Below, piece after piece: positions 8,758 through 19,235 of a DNA stretch of 64,000 bases. The DNA comes from CAIVPM01 sp964477265. Lineage in GTDB: Bacteria; Bacteroidota; Bacteroidia; Chitinophagales; Chitinophagaceae. A program made the translations under genes and the position numbers. Position 1 is the stretch's first letter. Each line of letters begins with the position of its first letter. The notes beneath the pieces were generated by a model. That model did no database searches, was not told where the DNA came from, and saw nothing but the letters and a program-made list of their open reading frames with translations. The stretch covers positions 1 to 64,000 of the forward strand of contig CAYZDJ010000008.1 in the NCBI GenBank assembly GCA_964477265.1, in the 5' to 3' direction.

Positions 8758-10181
8758 CTTAAATAACCTAATATTTTAAGCATACTTGCTGAAGTTTGTT
8801 CTTTGGCATAAACCCAGTCAATCAATTTGCCATTTTTATCTTTCTCAATAATAACGTGTTTGGGACTTGGTATTAAACAGTGCTTAATACCACCATATCC
8901 ACTGATCTGATCTTGATAAGCACCAGTATGAAAGAAGCCAACATACAAAGGTTCTTTATCATTTTCAGTAGGTTGTTTTTCACCAGATTTTGTTTTAGGT
9001 AAAAACACTTCATTTATGTGTTCCTCACTATCGTAATAGTCATGGCTGTCGCACGTAATGCCACCCAAAACCACACGCTGGTATTCATTATGCCACTTAT
9101 TAATTGGCAGCATTAAAAACTTTTCTCCAATGCCCCAGGTATCTGGCAAAGTTGTTATAAAGCTACTGTCAATCATGTACCAGGTTTCCCTATCATTTTG
9201 TTGCTTTTCTGCAACAACACTATATACATGTGCCATACTTTCGCCAACAGTAAAGCTGCCAAACTCTGTAAAAATATTTGGCATTGGAACTTTAGCTTTA
9301 TTGCAAGCTTTTTTAATATTACCTACAATTTCATTTATCATAAACTGGTAATCATATTCAAATGCCAGTGAATGCTTGATAGGAAAACCACCACCAATAT
9401 TTATACTATCCAACTCTGGGCAAATTTTTCTTAACTGGCAATACAGGTTAATTATTTTATTCAATTCGCTCCAGTAATAAATATCATCCTTAATACCTTT
9501 GTTTAAAAATATATGCAGCATTTTAAGTTGATACTTGTCTTCGTAGCCTTCAATTTCATCTACATAAAATTCTAAAATATCTTTTGCCCTTATGCCTAAA
9601 CGGCTTGTATAAAAAGGAAAGTTTGGTTCTTCTTCAGCAGCTACTCTGATGCCTAATTTAAAAGGTTCTTTCACACTTTTTTTATATGCATTCAATTCCT
9701 CTTTATTGTCTAAAACAGGAATTACATTTTTAAAGCCACTGTTAATTAACTTGGCAATACGACTGGTGTAATTTTTTTGCTTAAAACCATTACACACAAT
9801 AAATGTTTCCTTGTTAATTTTTCTTCTTTTATAAAGTTGGTTTATAATGTCTAAATCATATGCAAAGCTTGTTTCCAGATTAATGCCATGTTCCAATGCC
9901 TCTTGAACAACAAAACTAAAATGTGAACTTTTGGTACAGTAGCAATAATTATAGCTGCCTTCATATTTATGCTTCTTAAATGCATTTGCAAACATTGTTT
10001 TTGCCTTATTTATTTGCATGCCAATTTTGGGCAAATAGCTTATTTTTAAAGGGGTTCCATGTTTTTCAATGAGTGCTTTTATATTAACACCATTAAACTC
10101 AAGGTAATCGTTTTTTACCTCAAAACCTTCTTGTGGAAAATGGAAAGTTTGCTTAACAAGCGAAGTGTAACTATTTGTCAT
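8754..10181 (-). CDS. Short fold-III PLP decarboxylase, arginine decarboxylase-like
   Basis: This 475-residue enzyme has the alanine-racemase/ornithine-decarboxylase fold. The PLP lysine is most likely Lys84, in YCYCTKSSHF. The glycine-rich phosphate-binding stretch NIGGGFP lies near residue 255, and the C-terminal barrel has GITCDSHD and GYGGIKHC. It belongs to the short arginine decarboxylase-type group common in Bacteroidota and is clearly shorter than E. coli SpeA (658 residues). The likely role is making agmatine or another polyamine precursor. The substrate cannot be fixed from sequence alone, and diaminopimelate or ornithine are alternatives. No agmatine-processing gene is adjacent. 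Confidence 0.75.
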   Translation of the reverse strand: MTNSYTSLVKQTFHFPQEGFEVKNDYLEFNGVNIKALIEKHGTPLKISYLPKIGMQINKAKTMFANAFKKHKYEGSYNYCYCTKSSHFSFVVQEALEHGINLETSFAYDLDIINQLYKRRKINKETFIVCNGFKQKNYTSRIAKLINSGFKNVIPVLDNKEELNAYKKSVKEPFKLGIRVAAEEEPNFPFYTSRLGIRAKDILEFYVDEIEGYEDKYQLKMLHIFLNKGIKDDIYYWSELNKIINLYCQLRKICPELDSINIGGGFPIKHSLAFEYDYQFMINEIVGNIKKACNKAKVPMPNIFTEFGSFTVGESMAHVYSVVAEKQQNDRETWYMIDSSFITTLPDTWGIGEKFLMLPINKWHNEYQRVVLGGITCDSHDYYDSEEHINEVFLPKTKSGEKQPTENDKEPLYVGFFHTGAYQDQISGYGGIKHCLIPSPKHVIIEKDKNGKLIDWVYAKEQTSASMLKILGYLR

Positions 10182-10297
10182 TTACTACTTATAAGTTATC
10201 TGTTTTAAAAGAAAGATGTAAAAGTAATTATTTGAGTTATTTATGAAGATTTTTTTTGCACCATCATTAATTATTTAACATTAATTTGTTGTAACAT

Positions 10298-10305
10298 TAG
10301 CTTTG
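10298..10305 (+). promoter_or_regulatory. Bacteroidota -7 promoter box (TAGCTTTG)
   Basis: An exact match to TAnnTTTG lies 37 bp before the ATG of the SRPBCC protein, in the gap divergent from the decarboxylase. No clear -33 TTTG sits at the expected distance. Confidence 0.45.
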
Positions 10306-10342
10306 CAATTATCCAATTTAACCAACCCCATAAAATAATAAA

Positions 10343-11305
10343 ATGCCAGATGTAAAAAATGAAGTCAAAAGCAATGTTTTTCAGAGGATATTTTCGCTTG
10401 TATTTACCTGCGTACTGAGTTGGGCATTTGCTTATTTGGCAATAAACTTTTTCATGGAATATGCGTTTGGACTTTTTATGTGGCTTCCATTGGTTTTAGG
10501 GGCTAGTTCAACTTTAATTTTTTCTTATAAAAATTCAGTTACAAGAAAACAACTTAGAAATAATGCTTATCTAACTCTTTTTATTTTTTGTATCGGGCTT
10601 TTATGTTTTGCATGGGAAGGCATTATTTGCTTGCTGATGGCTGCTCCTATTGGATTTATTTTTACCTATCTAGGGTTCTTAATTGGTTTTAGCTTCTCAA
10701 AAAGCAATTTTAAAAACCAAACCCCAACAGCAGTCATTTTGCTATTAATTTCTTCGCCATCTTTTATGGCATTTGAAAACACAATAAAAACAACTGAAGA
10801 TTTACGTTCAGTTGTTACAACTATTGAAATAAATGCAACACCCGAAAAAGTCTGGAAAAATGTAGTTTCATTTCCTCAGCTTAACGAACCCACAGAATTT
10901 ATTTTTAAAACAGGAATTGCTTATCCAATCAATGCAACTATTGTTGGTAAAGGCGTTGGTGCAATAAGGCATTGTAATTTTTCTACTGGCAGCTTTGTAG
11001 AGCCAATAACTGTTTGGGATGAAAATAAGCTACTGCAATTTTCTGTAGATGAACAACCAGAGCCAATGAAAGAGTTGAGTTTCTATGATATTCATCCAAA
11101 TCATTTACATGGGTATTGGGTATCTAAACAAGGACAATTTAAACTTACTGCTTTGCCAAATGGACATACATTGCTTGAAGGAACAACTTGGTATGTAAAT
11201 AAAATTAAACCAGGAATTTATTGGACAGTTTGGAGCGACAATATTGTTCATACAATTCATAACAGGGTTTTAAAACATATTAAGGCTCAAGCTGAAATAC
11301 AGTAA
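10343..11305 (+). CDS. Membrane protein with C-terminal SRPBCC (START-like) domain
   Basis: This 320-residue protein has two parts. Residues ~10-155 hold about four hydrophobic membrane segments. From about residue 160 a soluble domain begins with TTIEINATPEKVWKNVVSFP, the usual opening of SRPBCC/polyketide-cyclase-like ligand-binding folds, and it ends in an amphipathic helix near the C-terminus. The ligand and role are unknown. It has its own -7 promoter box and is followed after 34 bp by the epimerase gene, so the two may be co-transcribed. Confidence 0.65.
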   Translation: MPDVKNEVKSNVFQRIFSLVFTCVLSWAFAYLAINFFMEYAFGLFMWLPLVLGASSTLIFSYKNSVTRKQLRNNAYLTLFIFCIGLLCFAWEGIICLLMAAPIGFIFTYLGFLIGFSFSKSNFKNQTPTAVILLLISSPSFMAFENTIKTTEDLRSVVTTIEINATPEKVWKNVVSFPQLNEPTEFIFKTGIAYPINATIVGKGVGAIRHCNFSTGSFVEPITVWDENKLLQFSVDEQPEPMKELSFYDIHPNHLHGYWVSKQGQFKLTALPNGHTLLEGTTWYVNKIKPGIYWTVWSDNIVHTIHNRVLKHIKAQAEIQ

Positions 11306-11339
11306 ACACGCATATTACATTACAATAACATTAAGCACT

Positions 11340-12353
11340 TTGCAACTACATTATAAAAAAATAGAACTTCCTTTTGAATATCCATTTACCATAAGTGGAG
11401 GACGTACAAAAACGCATCAACCCAGTTTATTTGTTGCCTTACAATTGGGCAATTTTATTGGTTTTGGTGAAGCACCTGCTATAACTTATTACAATATTAC
11501 TGTAGAGCAAATGCTTGATGATATTGAGATGAAGAAAAAATGGATTGAAAAATTTGCCTTTACTGAACCTGAAAGATATTGGCATTACCTGCATCATTTA
11601 TTGCCCAATAATCCTTTTTTGGTAAGTGCTTTAGATATGGCTGCATGGGATTTATTTGGCAAAATGAAAGGTAAATTATTGTATGAATTGTGGGATACAA
11701 AATTTGAAAACACACCTGTAACCGACTATACAATTGGCATTGATTCCATTGATAAAATGGTTGAAAAAATCAAAGCCAAACCTCATCCTGTTTATAAAAT
11801 AAAAGTGGGTTTTGAAAATGATGTTGAAGTTATTACTGAATTGAGAAAACATACTCAATCTCTTTTTAGAGTTGATGCAAATGCAGGCTGGACGCTTAAT
11901 GAAGCCTTGCAAAAGGTTCCTTTGCTTGCAACGTTAAATGTAGAATTGATAGAGCAGCCTTTGGCAAAAGATGATTGGGAAGGAATGAAAACATTGTACC
12001 AACAATCAATTATTCCATTAATTGCAGATGAAAGTTGCGTGTTTGAAAATGATGTAGAAAAATGTGTTAACCATTTTCATGGAATAAATATAAAGCTTAC
12101 CAAATGCAGTGGCATTACTCCTGCCTTGCGAATGATTAAAAAAGCAAGGGAACTAAATTTGAAAGTAATGATGGGTAGTATGAATGAAAGCAGCTTAGGT
12201 GCAGCAGCAAATGCTAACTTTTTGCCACAACTTGATTATGTAGATATGGATGGCCCTTTATTGTTAAAAGAAGATATTGCAACTGGCTTGCAATTCAACA
12301 ATGGCAATATTTTTATTGAAGGCAAAGCAGGTTTGGGAGTAAGGATAAAATAA
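11340..12353 (+). CDS. Dipeptide epimerase, enolase superfamily (L-Ala-D/L-Glu type)
   Basis: At 337 residues this enzyme has the full muconate-lactonizing subgroup signature: acid/base lysines KIK at 153-155, metal ligands Asp179 (RVDANAGW), Glu205 (IEQPL) and Asp230 (ADES), and the second base in KLTK at 252-255. Members of this group epimerize L-Ala-D-Glu from peptidoglycan turnover so that it can be hydrolysed. The substrate here is inferred, and other dipeptides are possible. The start is an uncommon TTG, since no ATG occurs before residue 58 and the N-terminal capping domain needs the earlier residues. Confidence 0.82.
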   Translation: MQLHYKKIELPFEYPFTISGGRTKTHQPSLFVALQLGNFIGFGEAPAITYYNITVEQMLDDIEMKKKWIEKFAFTEPERYWHYLHHLLPNNPFLVSALDMAAWDLFGKMKGKLLYELWDTKFENTPVTDYTIGIDSIDKMVEKIKAKPHPVYKIKVGFENDVEVITELRKHTQSLFRVDANAGWTLNEALQKVPLLATLNVELIEQPLAKDDWEGMKTLYQQSIIPLIADESCVFENDVEKCVNHFHGINIKLTKCSGITPALRMIKKARELNLKVMMGSMNESSLGAAANANFLPQLDYVDMDGPLLLKEDIATGLQFNNGNIFIEGKAGLGVRIK

Positions 12354-12417
12354 TAATTATCAACTATCAATTTGCTTTATTAATTTCCCAATATCTTTCC
12401 ACTTTATTTTTTATTTA

Positions 12418-14907
12418 ATGAAAAGACTTTTTTTATTCATACTTCTTCTTCCATTTTTTGCTGTTGCACAAACCAAAACTGCAACTATAAAAGGGGTTGT
12501 AATAGATGATGAAGATGCAGTAATAGCAAATGTTTCAGTGCAATTATTAAATGCAGATAAAGGCACCAAAACTGATAGCCTTGGAAATTTTAGCTTTAAG
12601 GTTCCTGCAAAAAAATATTTTGCTGTAGTGTTTAGTTCTATAGGCTATTATAAAGTACAAAAAAATTTAAGTGCTGCACCAGATGAAGTACTGACACTTA
12701 AAATAAAAATGAAACGCAACAAAAGTGTAATGGATACTGTTGTTGTAAAGTCAGATAGAGAACATAGAAATTCTGGTGCAATTGCTATTGACCCTAATAA
12801 AGCAATTTTAAACCCATCACCAAACAATAGTATTGAAGGTTTGCTGAAGTTCTTTGTTGGCAGCACTACTGAGCTTACAAGCAATTACAATGTGCGTGGT
12901 GGCAGCTACGATGAAAACCTGATTTATGTAAATGACTTTGAAGTATATAAACCTTACCTAATAAAAAATGGGCAACAGGAAGGCTTGAGTTTTATTAATC
13001 CTGAGTTAACAAGTAATGTGAAGTTTTATGTTGGAGGTTTTCAGGCAAAATATGGAGATAAAATGAGTAGTGCATTAGACATTACTTATAAAAAACCTAA
13101 AGCATTTGGTGGCAGTGCATACATTGGTATTCTTGAGCAAGGTGTGCATGTAGAAGGAGTTTCAAAGAATAATAAACTTACTTATTTAATAGGTGTTCGT
13201 AATAGAAGCAACAGGAATTTATTAAGCAGTCAGCAAACAAAAGGCAATTATATTCCTTCATCATCAGATGTGCAGGCATTATTAAATTATACCATTAACG
13301 ATAAATGGAGTGTAGATTTATTTGGCAATACATCATCTACCAAATTTACGTTAGTACCAGAAGAGGCAAAGCTTACAACATCAGTGTTTACGCCAGTTTT
13401 TAGTGCCAACCTTGGTTTAGATATATTTTTTGAAGGGCAGGAAAAAGATGCTTACAGTACAAATTTTTTAGGCATTGCAGCAACTCATCAACCTAAAAAA
13501 AATGTAAAGTTAAAATACTTGTTTAGCGTCTTTAACAATAAGGAAAGTGAGAATGTGGATATACTTGGCGTGTATCTTTTTGGCGAAAGGAATTTCGATA
13601 AAAGCCAGGCTACGTTTGGTTTAATTACAAATCCACTGGGTGCAGGTGCTTATCAAAATTTTAGCAGAAATAAATTAGACATTACAGTTCTATCTTTTCA
13701 GCAAAAGGGATATATTGATAACAAGCACCATAAAATGCAATGGGGTGTAGGCATTGACCAACAAAAAATAAGTGACAGGATTAATGAGTGGGAATATAAA
13801 GATAGTGGTGGTTATTCTTTGCCTTACAATCCAAACGCTTTAGTGTTGAACAATGTTATTAAAGGAAATAATAATATTGATATAACCCGCTTCACTGGCT
13901 ACTTTCAGGACAATATTATTTTAAGGGATAGCAACGATTTTATTATTAATGCTGGTATTCGTTACAACTATAATACACTCAACAATCAGTTGCTAATTTC
14001 TCCACGTGTAGGCGTTTCTTTTAAACCAAAAAACTGGGTTAAGAATGTTGTAATAAAAGCCAGTGCAGGTGCTTATCATCAACCTCCATTTTATAGAGAG
14101 ATGAGAAGACCAAATGGAACTTTAAACACCAGTTTACTGGCACAGCAAAGCTGGCAGTTCAGTGGTGGCTTTGATTATAATTTTAGCTGGAACAAGCGAC
14201 CAGCAAGAGTTTCGACAGAAGCTTATTATAAAAGCATAACAGATGTTGTGCCTTATGATATTGACAATGTTCGTGTAAGATATTTTGCAGAAAACAAGGC
14301 TAAAGCTTATGCTTATGGTATTGAAACAAGACTGTATGCAGAGCTGGTAAAAGATGCTGAAAGTTGGTTGAGCATTGGTTTTATGCGAACCAAAGAAAAC
14401 ATCAGTGATTTTAATTACACCAGCTATTACGATAGTGCAGGCACTGAAGTAGCAGCCAATAATCCCAATATAAAAAGTAGTAATGTAAACAGTGTTGGTT
14501 GGATAAGGAGGCCAACAGACAGGATGTTAACTGTGGGTTTATTTTATCAGGATTATTTAAGCACCAATAAAAATATTAAGGTGTATTTAAGTGGTATTTA
14601 TGGCAGCAATTTGCCATACAATATTCCCAATAGTGTACGCTTTAGAAATGCTTTAGTTATTGAACCTTATGTGCGTGTAGATATGGGGTTTGCTGCAATG
14701 CTACTTGATGGTGAAAAGCAAAAACGCAGTCATTCACCTTTCAGGCATTTTCAAAGTATATGGGCAAGTTTAGAGTTATTTAATGTAGTTGACAGGCAAA
14801 ATATCATTAGCTTTTTATTGATAAAAGATTTTCAGAACAACACATTTGCTATACCAAACAGGTTAACACCAAGAATGATAAATTTAAAACTAATAGCAAG
14901 ATGGTAG
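12418..14907 (+). CDS. TonB-dependent receptor with carboxypeptidase-regulatory N-domain
   Basis: This outer-membrane protein of 829 residues has a signal peptide ending at AVAQ (about residue 17). Next comes a CarboxypepD_reg-like beta-sandwich (TIKGVVIDDEDAVIANVSVQ) and a plug domain (NVRGGSYDENLIYVND). A beta-barrel fills the rest and ends in an aromatic-containing final strand (LIARW). Such receptors import large ligands, using TonB energy. No SusD partner is next to it, so it is probably not a SusC polysaccharide transporter. The ligand is unknown. Confidence 0.85.
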   Translation: MKRLFLFILLLPFFAVAQTKTATIKGVVIDDEDAVIANVSVQLLNADKGTKTDSLGNFSFKVPAKKYFAVVFSSIGYYKVQKNLSAAPDEVLTLKIKMKRNKSVMDTVVVKSDREHRNSGAIAIDPNKAILNPSPNNSIEGLLKFFVGSTTELTSNYNVRGGSYDENLIYVNDFEVYKPYLIKNGQQEGLSFINPELTSNVKFYVGGFQAKYGDKMSSALDITYKKPKAFGGSAYIGILEQGVHVEGVSKNNKLTYLIGVRNRSNRNLLSSQQTKGNYIPSSSDVQALLNYTINDKWSVDLFGNTSSTKFTLVPEEAKLTTSVFTPVFSANLGLDIFFEGQEKDAYSTNFLGIAATHQPKKNVKLKYLFSVFNNKESENVDILGVYLFGERNFDKSQATFGLITNPLGAGAYQNFSRNKLDITVLSFQQKGYIDNKHHKMQWGVGIDQQKISDRINEWEYKDSGGYSLPYNPNALVLNNVIKGNNNIDITRFTGYFQDNIILRDSNDFIINAGIRYNYNTLNNQLLISPRVGVSFKPKNWVKNVVIKASAGAYHQPPFYREMRRPNGTLNTSLLAQQSWQFSGGFDYNFSWNKRPARVSTEAYYKSITDVVPYDIDNVRVRYFAENKAKAYAYGIETRLYAELVKDAESWLSIGFMRTKENISDFNYTSYYDSAGTEVAANNPNIKSSNVNSVGWIRRPTDRMLTVGLFYQDYLSTNKNIKVYLSGIYGSNLPYNIPNSVRFRNALVIEPYVRVDMGFAAMLLDGEKQKRSHSPFRHFQSIWASLELFNVVDRQNIISFLLIKDFQNNTFAIPNRLTPRMINLKLIARW

Positions 14908-14934
14908 AACATATTGTTATTTTATACTAGCTTT

Positions 14935-17508
14935 ATGGCTAACACAAAAAGTTTACAGCAATTCAATAATCTTGTTGGAATCAAGTTTCAGCTCTACAAT
15001 AGCTTATTTACCTCTCTTCCATTTCATACAATCGAAAAAACAGGCATCCTTGTTTCTATGTTGTTGCTAACTTGCGAAGAAGGCTATAAGCAAGGGTTAA
15101 GCCCCAAAGAAATCATTGATATTTTTTTTGAAAGGCAAACCAGCTACGCAAAAGATGAGGAAAAGCAAGACTTGTTATTTCGCTTTGTGCAATATATAGA
15201 ACGACAAATTGTATTGTTTGATGCCCTTGAAGATGCAGCTTTTAAAGAAGTGAATGATATGGATGGTGCAGGTAGTTTAAAGCAGTTGAGCCTGTCAGTT
15301 GAAGAGCAAAAAAAAGATGCTGAATTAGAAGAGAAATTAAAGGACTTTAAAGTAAGGTTGGTGCTTACTGCACATCCCACACAATTCTATCCTGATAATG
15401 TTTTAGGCATCATTCACGATCTTTCAAAAGCCATTGCCAACAACAATGAAAAGCATATCTACAACTACTTACAACAGTTAGGTCGAACACCTTTTTTCAA
15501 TAAAAAAAAGCCAACGCCTTATGATGAAGCCATTAGCCTGATTTGGTATTTGGAAAATGTTTTTTATTATGCAGCAGGCAATATCATAAATGCATTTAAA
15601 GTATCAAATCCAAATAGTTTTAGTGCTAGTAACAGCATATTAAATATGGGTTTTTGGCCTGGAGGCGATAGGGATGGAAATCCTTTTGTAACAACTGAAA
15701 TTACTGTTAAGGTAGCAAATGCCTTACGTGCTGCAATCATTAAATGTTATTATAACGATGTTGTTAAAATGAAACGCAGGTTAACTTTTAAAAACATTGA
15801 TGTTGCATTGACTTTGCTGGAGGAAAAATTATACAAAAATATTTTTGTTCCCGAATATGCTTTGGATTTTAATAAAGAGGAATTGCTTAAAACCCTTAAT
15901 AACATTAAGTTTCAACTAATTTATGAGCATGATGGCATGTTTGTTTATTTGGTTGATGATTTAATTAACAAGGTTGAGATATTTGGATTGCACTTTGCAA
16001 GTTTGGATATAAGGCAAGAGAGTAGTATGCACGCAAAAACAATTGAATCTTTAAATAATCAGTATCATTTTTTAACAAGTAATTACAGTAATCTTTCAGA
16101 AGCAGAAAAGGTTCAATCGCTATTCTCCATTAATAAATCCATCATAAACGAAACCATTGAAGATGACTTTGCAAGGGAAACCTTACAGTCATTTGCAGCT
16201 ATTAAAAACATTCAACAATTAAATGGAGAAACAGGTTGCAATCGCTATGTTATAAGTATGTGTAAGACTGCAGCAAATGTTGTTGAAATATTAGCATTGT
16301 TTACATTGGCTGGTTGGCAGGCAAATAATATCAGCGTTGATATTGTGCCTTTGTTTGAAACCATTACTGACTTGCAAAATGCAATTGATGTAATGACTTT
16401 GCTATACGAAAACCCTTGCTACCAAAAGCATTTACAGCAACGTGGCAACAAGCAAACTGTAATGGTAGGCTTTAGCGATGGCACAAAAGATGGTGGTTAT
16501 TTAATGGCAAACTGGGGTATTTATAAAGCCAAGGAACAGCTTACAACTTTATCAAAGCAATATAATATTGATGTAGTATTTTTTGATGGGCGTGGTGGGC
16601 CACCTGCACGTGGTGGTGGAAAAACACACAAATTTTATGCATCACTGGGCAATAAAATATCCAATAAAGAAATTCAATTAACCATACAAGGGCAAACAGT
16701 GAGCAGCAATTTTGGAACTGTTGACAGGGCAAGGTTTAATTTGGAGCAGCTAATGAATGCAGGCATCAGCAATACTTTATTCAACAATAAGCAATCTGCT
16801 TTTACAAATGAGCAGGAAGCTCTGATAATGCAGCTTTCAGCAATTAGCTTAGATGCATATAACAAGTTAAAGGATAATAAGTATTTTGTTGAATACCTGC
16901 AACACGTAAGTCCATTAAGGTTTTATACAGATACAAATATTGGTTCTCGTCCTGCAAAAAGAGGAGCAGGAACTGTACTTACCTTGGGAGACTTGAGAGC
17001 TGTACCTTTTGTAGGTGCATGGAGCCAGTTGAAACAAAACGTAACAGGTTATTATGGCGTTGGCACTGCATTGCAAGCTATTGAGGCAAATAGCAAATGG
17101 AATGAAGTAAAAGATATTTACAACCAATCTTTATTCTTTAGAACACTTTTAGATAACTGTGAAATGGCAATGATGAAATGTTATTTTCCATTAACTGCTT
17201 ATTTAAAACAGCATCCACAATATGGCGAAATATGGACAATGATTTTTGAGGAATATGAACTTACCAAAACATACATCTTAAAATTATCAGGTAAAAAAAC
17301 ATTAATGGAAAACTATCCTGTTGACCAGATGTCAATTAAAATGCGTGAAAGGATTGTATTGCCATTAACTACTATTCAGCAATATGCTTTAATAAAAATA
17401 AGGGAAATGGAAGATGCTGGAATAGCTTCAAACATTAAGCAAGGCTATGAAAAACTGGCAATGCGTTGTTCCTTTGGAATTATAAATGCTGGAAGGAACT
17501 CAGCATAA
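14935..17508 (+). CDS. ppc: Phosphoenolpyruvate carboxylase
   Basis: The enzyme carboxylates PEP to oxaloacetate, refilling the TCA cycle. Motifs read in order: LTAHPTQ with the catalytic histidine near residue 150, GGDRDGNPFVT near 245, GFSDGTKDGGYLMANW near 515, and FDGRGGPPARGGG near 545. The last differs from the textbook FHGRGG.xGRGGGP loop but keeps its glycines and arginines. An upstream TTG at 14914 is in frame, but the ATG at 14935 gives a normal start (MANTKSLQQF) with 857 residues. It lies 27 bp after the receptor gene, so the two may be co-transcribed. Confidence 0.93.
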   Translation: MANTKSLQQFNNLVGIKFQLYNSLFTSLPFHTIEKTGILVSMLLLTCEEGYKQGLSPKEIIDIFFERQTSYAKDEEKQDLLFRFVQYIERQIVLFDALEDAAFKEVNDMDGAGSLKQLSLSVEEQKKDAELEEKLKDFKVRLVLTAHPTQFYPDNVLGIIHDLSKAIANNNEKHIYNYLQQLGRTPFFNKKKPTPYDEAISLIWYLENVFYYAAGNIINAFKVSNPNSFSASNSILNMGFWPGGDRDGNPFVTTEITVKVANALRAAIIKCYYNDVVKMKRRLTFKNIDVALTLLEEKLYKNIFVPEYALDFNKEELLKTLNNIKFQLIYEHDGMFVYLVDDLINKVEIFGLHFASLDIRQESSMHAKTIESLNNQYHFLTSNYSNLSEAEKVQSLFSINKSIINETIEDDFARETLQSFAAIKNIQQLNGETGCNRYVISMCKTAANVVEILALFTLAGWQANNISVDIVPLFETITDLQNAIDVMTLLYENPCYQKHLQQRGNKQTVMVGFSDGTKDGGYLMANWGIYKAKEQLTTLSKQYNIDVVFFDGRGGPPARGGGKTHKFYASLGNKISNKEIQLTIQGQTVSSNFGTVDRARFNLEQLMNAGISNTLFNNKQSAFTNEQEALIMQLSAISLDAYNKLKDNKYFVEYLQHVSPLRFYTDTNIGSRPAKRGAGTVLTLGDLRAVPFVGAWSQLKQNVTGYYGVGTALQAIEANSKWNEVKDIYNQSLFFRTLLDNCEMAMMKCYFPLTAYLKQHPQYGEIWTMIFEEYELTKTYILKLSGKKTLMENYPVDQMSIKMRERIVLPLTTIQQYALIKIREMEDAGIASNIKQGYEKLAMRCSFGIINAGRNSA

Positions 17509-17528
17509 TTTTTTTAAAATAGAAAACT

Positions 17529-19193
17529 ATGATGAAAATATTTGTAAGTGTTTTCTTAGTTATATGTTGCAACAATTTATTAGCACAAACAAAGACCACT
17601 GAACACACATTTGATGTAGATAAAGTAACGCTTGCAAAATATTTTTTGCCGACAATGCAAACTGAAAAAGCTTATGAATATAAAATTCAAAAGCCAATCA
17701 AATTCATCCCACCACTACATCAAAACATAAAAATTGTTGCTACTAAAAACAATGCTTTTATTCAAGCAATTCAAAATTGTTATGATGAACACAGACCACT
17801 AGTATTAAGTCCAGATATTATTTGGCTAACCATTACACAAGCAGTTTCTATACACATTAATCAGAATTTTGATACCTATAAAAATTTACTTTTTAAAGAT
17901 ACATCTAGTAACAAAATTGAAATCATTAAAAGAGAAGATAGTTTGTCTTTTAAAAAAGATTATTGGAGTAGTGTTATTTCAAGAATAAGTGATGATGCTA
18001 ATAAAAATGTAAACGCAGATTATTATAAATTTTTTGTTCCAAAATTTTCTACAACAACAGCCATTACTAAAACTGTGTTTGAAATTACAATGCTTGAAGC
18101 ATTTAAAAAGAAATTTGTTTATGTAGGTGAAAGTGGATGTGGTATTCCTAAAATAACCATTAAAGGCACAATGCAAGACTGGCAATGGATTTACAACAAC
18201 CTTGACCAATTAAATAGTTTTGGATTACAAAAATGGGCAGATGAATTAAAACCGATTATACAACAATTTATTAATGCAAGTGAAGGAAAAGTTGATAAAG
18301 TATTTTGGAAAGATATTTATAAAAATGCTTCAGAGTATAATGGTTATTTTATTTCTGGTTGGGTAATAAAACTCTTTCCATACATTGAAGATATAAATGG
18401 TGATGTTATTACAGATACAACCTTAAATCAATGGTCGATGAAAATGGAAAAAACGTATAAGCCTAACCCTTTTTTGTATAAAAACACACATTTAAAATCT
18501 ACATTGGCAACAAATGATTTTCCAAGTGGGCTTGCTAATATTGATTTACGGTGGGATGATTATTTTAAAAATAAAACCACACACTTAAAATTTTATGCAG
18601 GCTTTATGGGCATTAAACAATATGACAATAAAACACTTGAACCATTTATAAGTTGGGCAATAACAGATACTTTTTTAATAAGTAAAAGAGAAGATTCAAG
18701 ATATGATGAAGCAATGTATGATGAAGCAACATATATTAAATATATTCAAAAACATAAAGACGATTATTGGTCGCCACATTTTGCTAAAAAAGTTACAGAT
18801 AGTGCAGTGTATGATATTAAAAGATTTAAAACTATAAAAGCAAGTTTAAAATATATTAGGCAAGTAATTTTAGATTCATTACAACAAAGCCATTTGTTTA
18901 TTGATACTGTGTATAAGAATAAAAGAATAGCTATTGAAATTTTGAGTAATGGAACTGTAGGTGCAATTCATTTTATTGATTCAACTATTGATATAGTTAA
19001 TTATGCTTACGATTATTCATCTTTAATGCCTACACGTTTGGAATTATATATTAAACATATTCTTGAATCTCAACCACAGCAATGGTTTCCTGCAATTGCA
19101 CATCCTGCTGACATTTTAGATTTACCTGATACAACCAAAGAGGAAATGACGCTAAAAGTAAAAGCAAATAGCATCGTAACCATTGTATTGTAG
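17529..19193 (+). CDS. Secreted DUF4419 protein
   Basis: This 554-residue exported protein has a signal peptide (residues 1-20, CCNNLLAQ at its end). The core matches DUF4419: LVLSPDIIWLTITQAVSIHI near residue 95, then VGESGCGIPKITIKGTMQDW near residue 200. The biochemical role of the family is unknown. It starts 20 bp after ppc on the same strand. Its base composition is more A-rich than ppc, but no sign of recent transfer is visible. Confidence 0.8.
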   Translation: MMKIFVSVFLVICCNNLLAQTKTTEHTFDVDKVTLAKYFLPTMQTEKAYEYKIQKPIKFIPPLHQNIKIVATKNNAFIQAIQNCYDEHRPLVLSPDIIWLTITQAVSIHINQNFDTYKNLLFKDTSSNKIEIIKREDSLSFKKDYWSSVISRISDDANKNVNADYYKFFVPKFSTTTAITKTVFEITMLEAFKKKFVYVGESGCGIPKITIKGTMQDWQWIYNNLDQLNSFGLQKWADELKPIIQQFINASEGKVDKVFWKDIYKNASEYNGYFISGWVIKLFPYIEDINGDVITDTTLNQWSMKMEKTYKPNPFLYKNTHLKSTLATNDFPSGLANIDLRWDDYFKNKTTHLKFYAGFMGIKQYDNKTLEPFISWAITDTFLISKREDSRYDEAMYDEATYIKYIQKHKDDYWSPHFAKKVTDSAVYDIKRFKTIKASLKYIRQVILDSLQQSHLFIDTVYKNKRIAIEILSNGTVGAIHFIDSTIDIVNYAYDYSSLMPTRLELYIKHILESQPQQWFPAIAHPADILDLPDTTKEEMTLKVKANSIVTIVL

Positions 19194-19235
19194 AATTGCA
19201 CACAACATTCAATTCTCATTCTTTACTTTTACTAT

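Noticed and set aside
16590..16640. Departure of the PEP carboxylase FHGRGG loop (here FDGRGGPPARGGG)
   Set aside because: The glycines and arginines are kept and I believe this variant is usual in Bacteroidota, so it is not treated as unusual.
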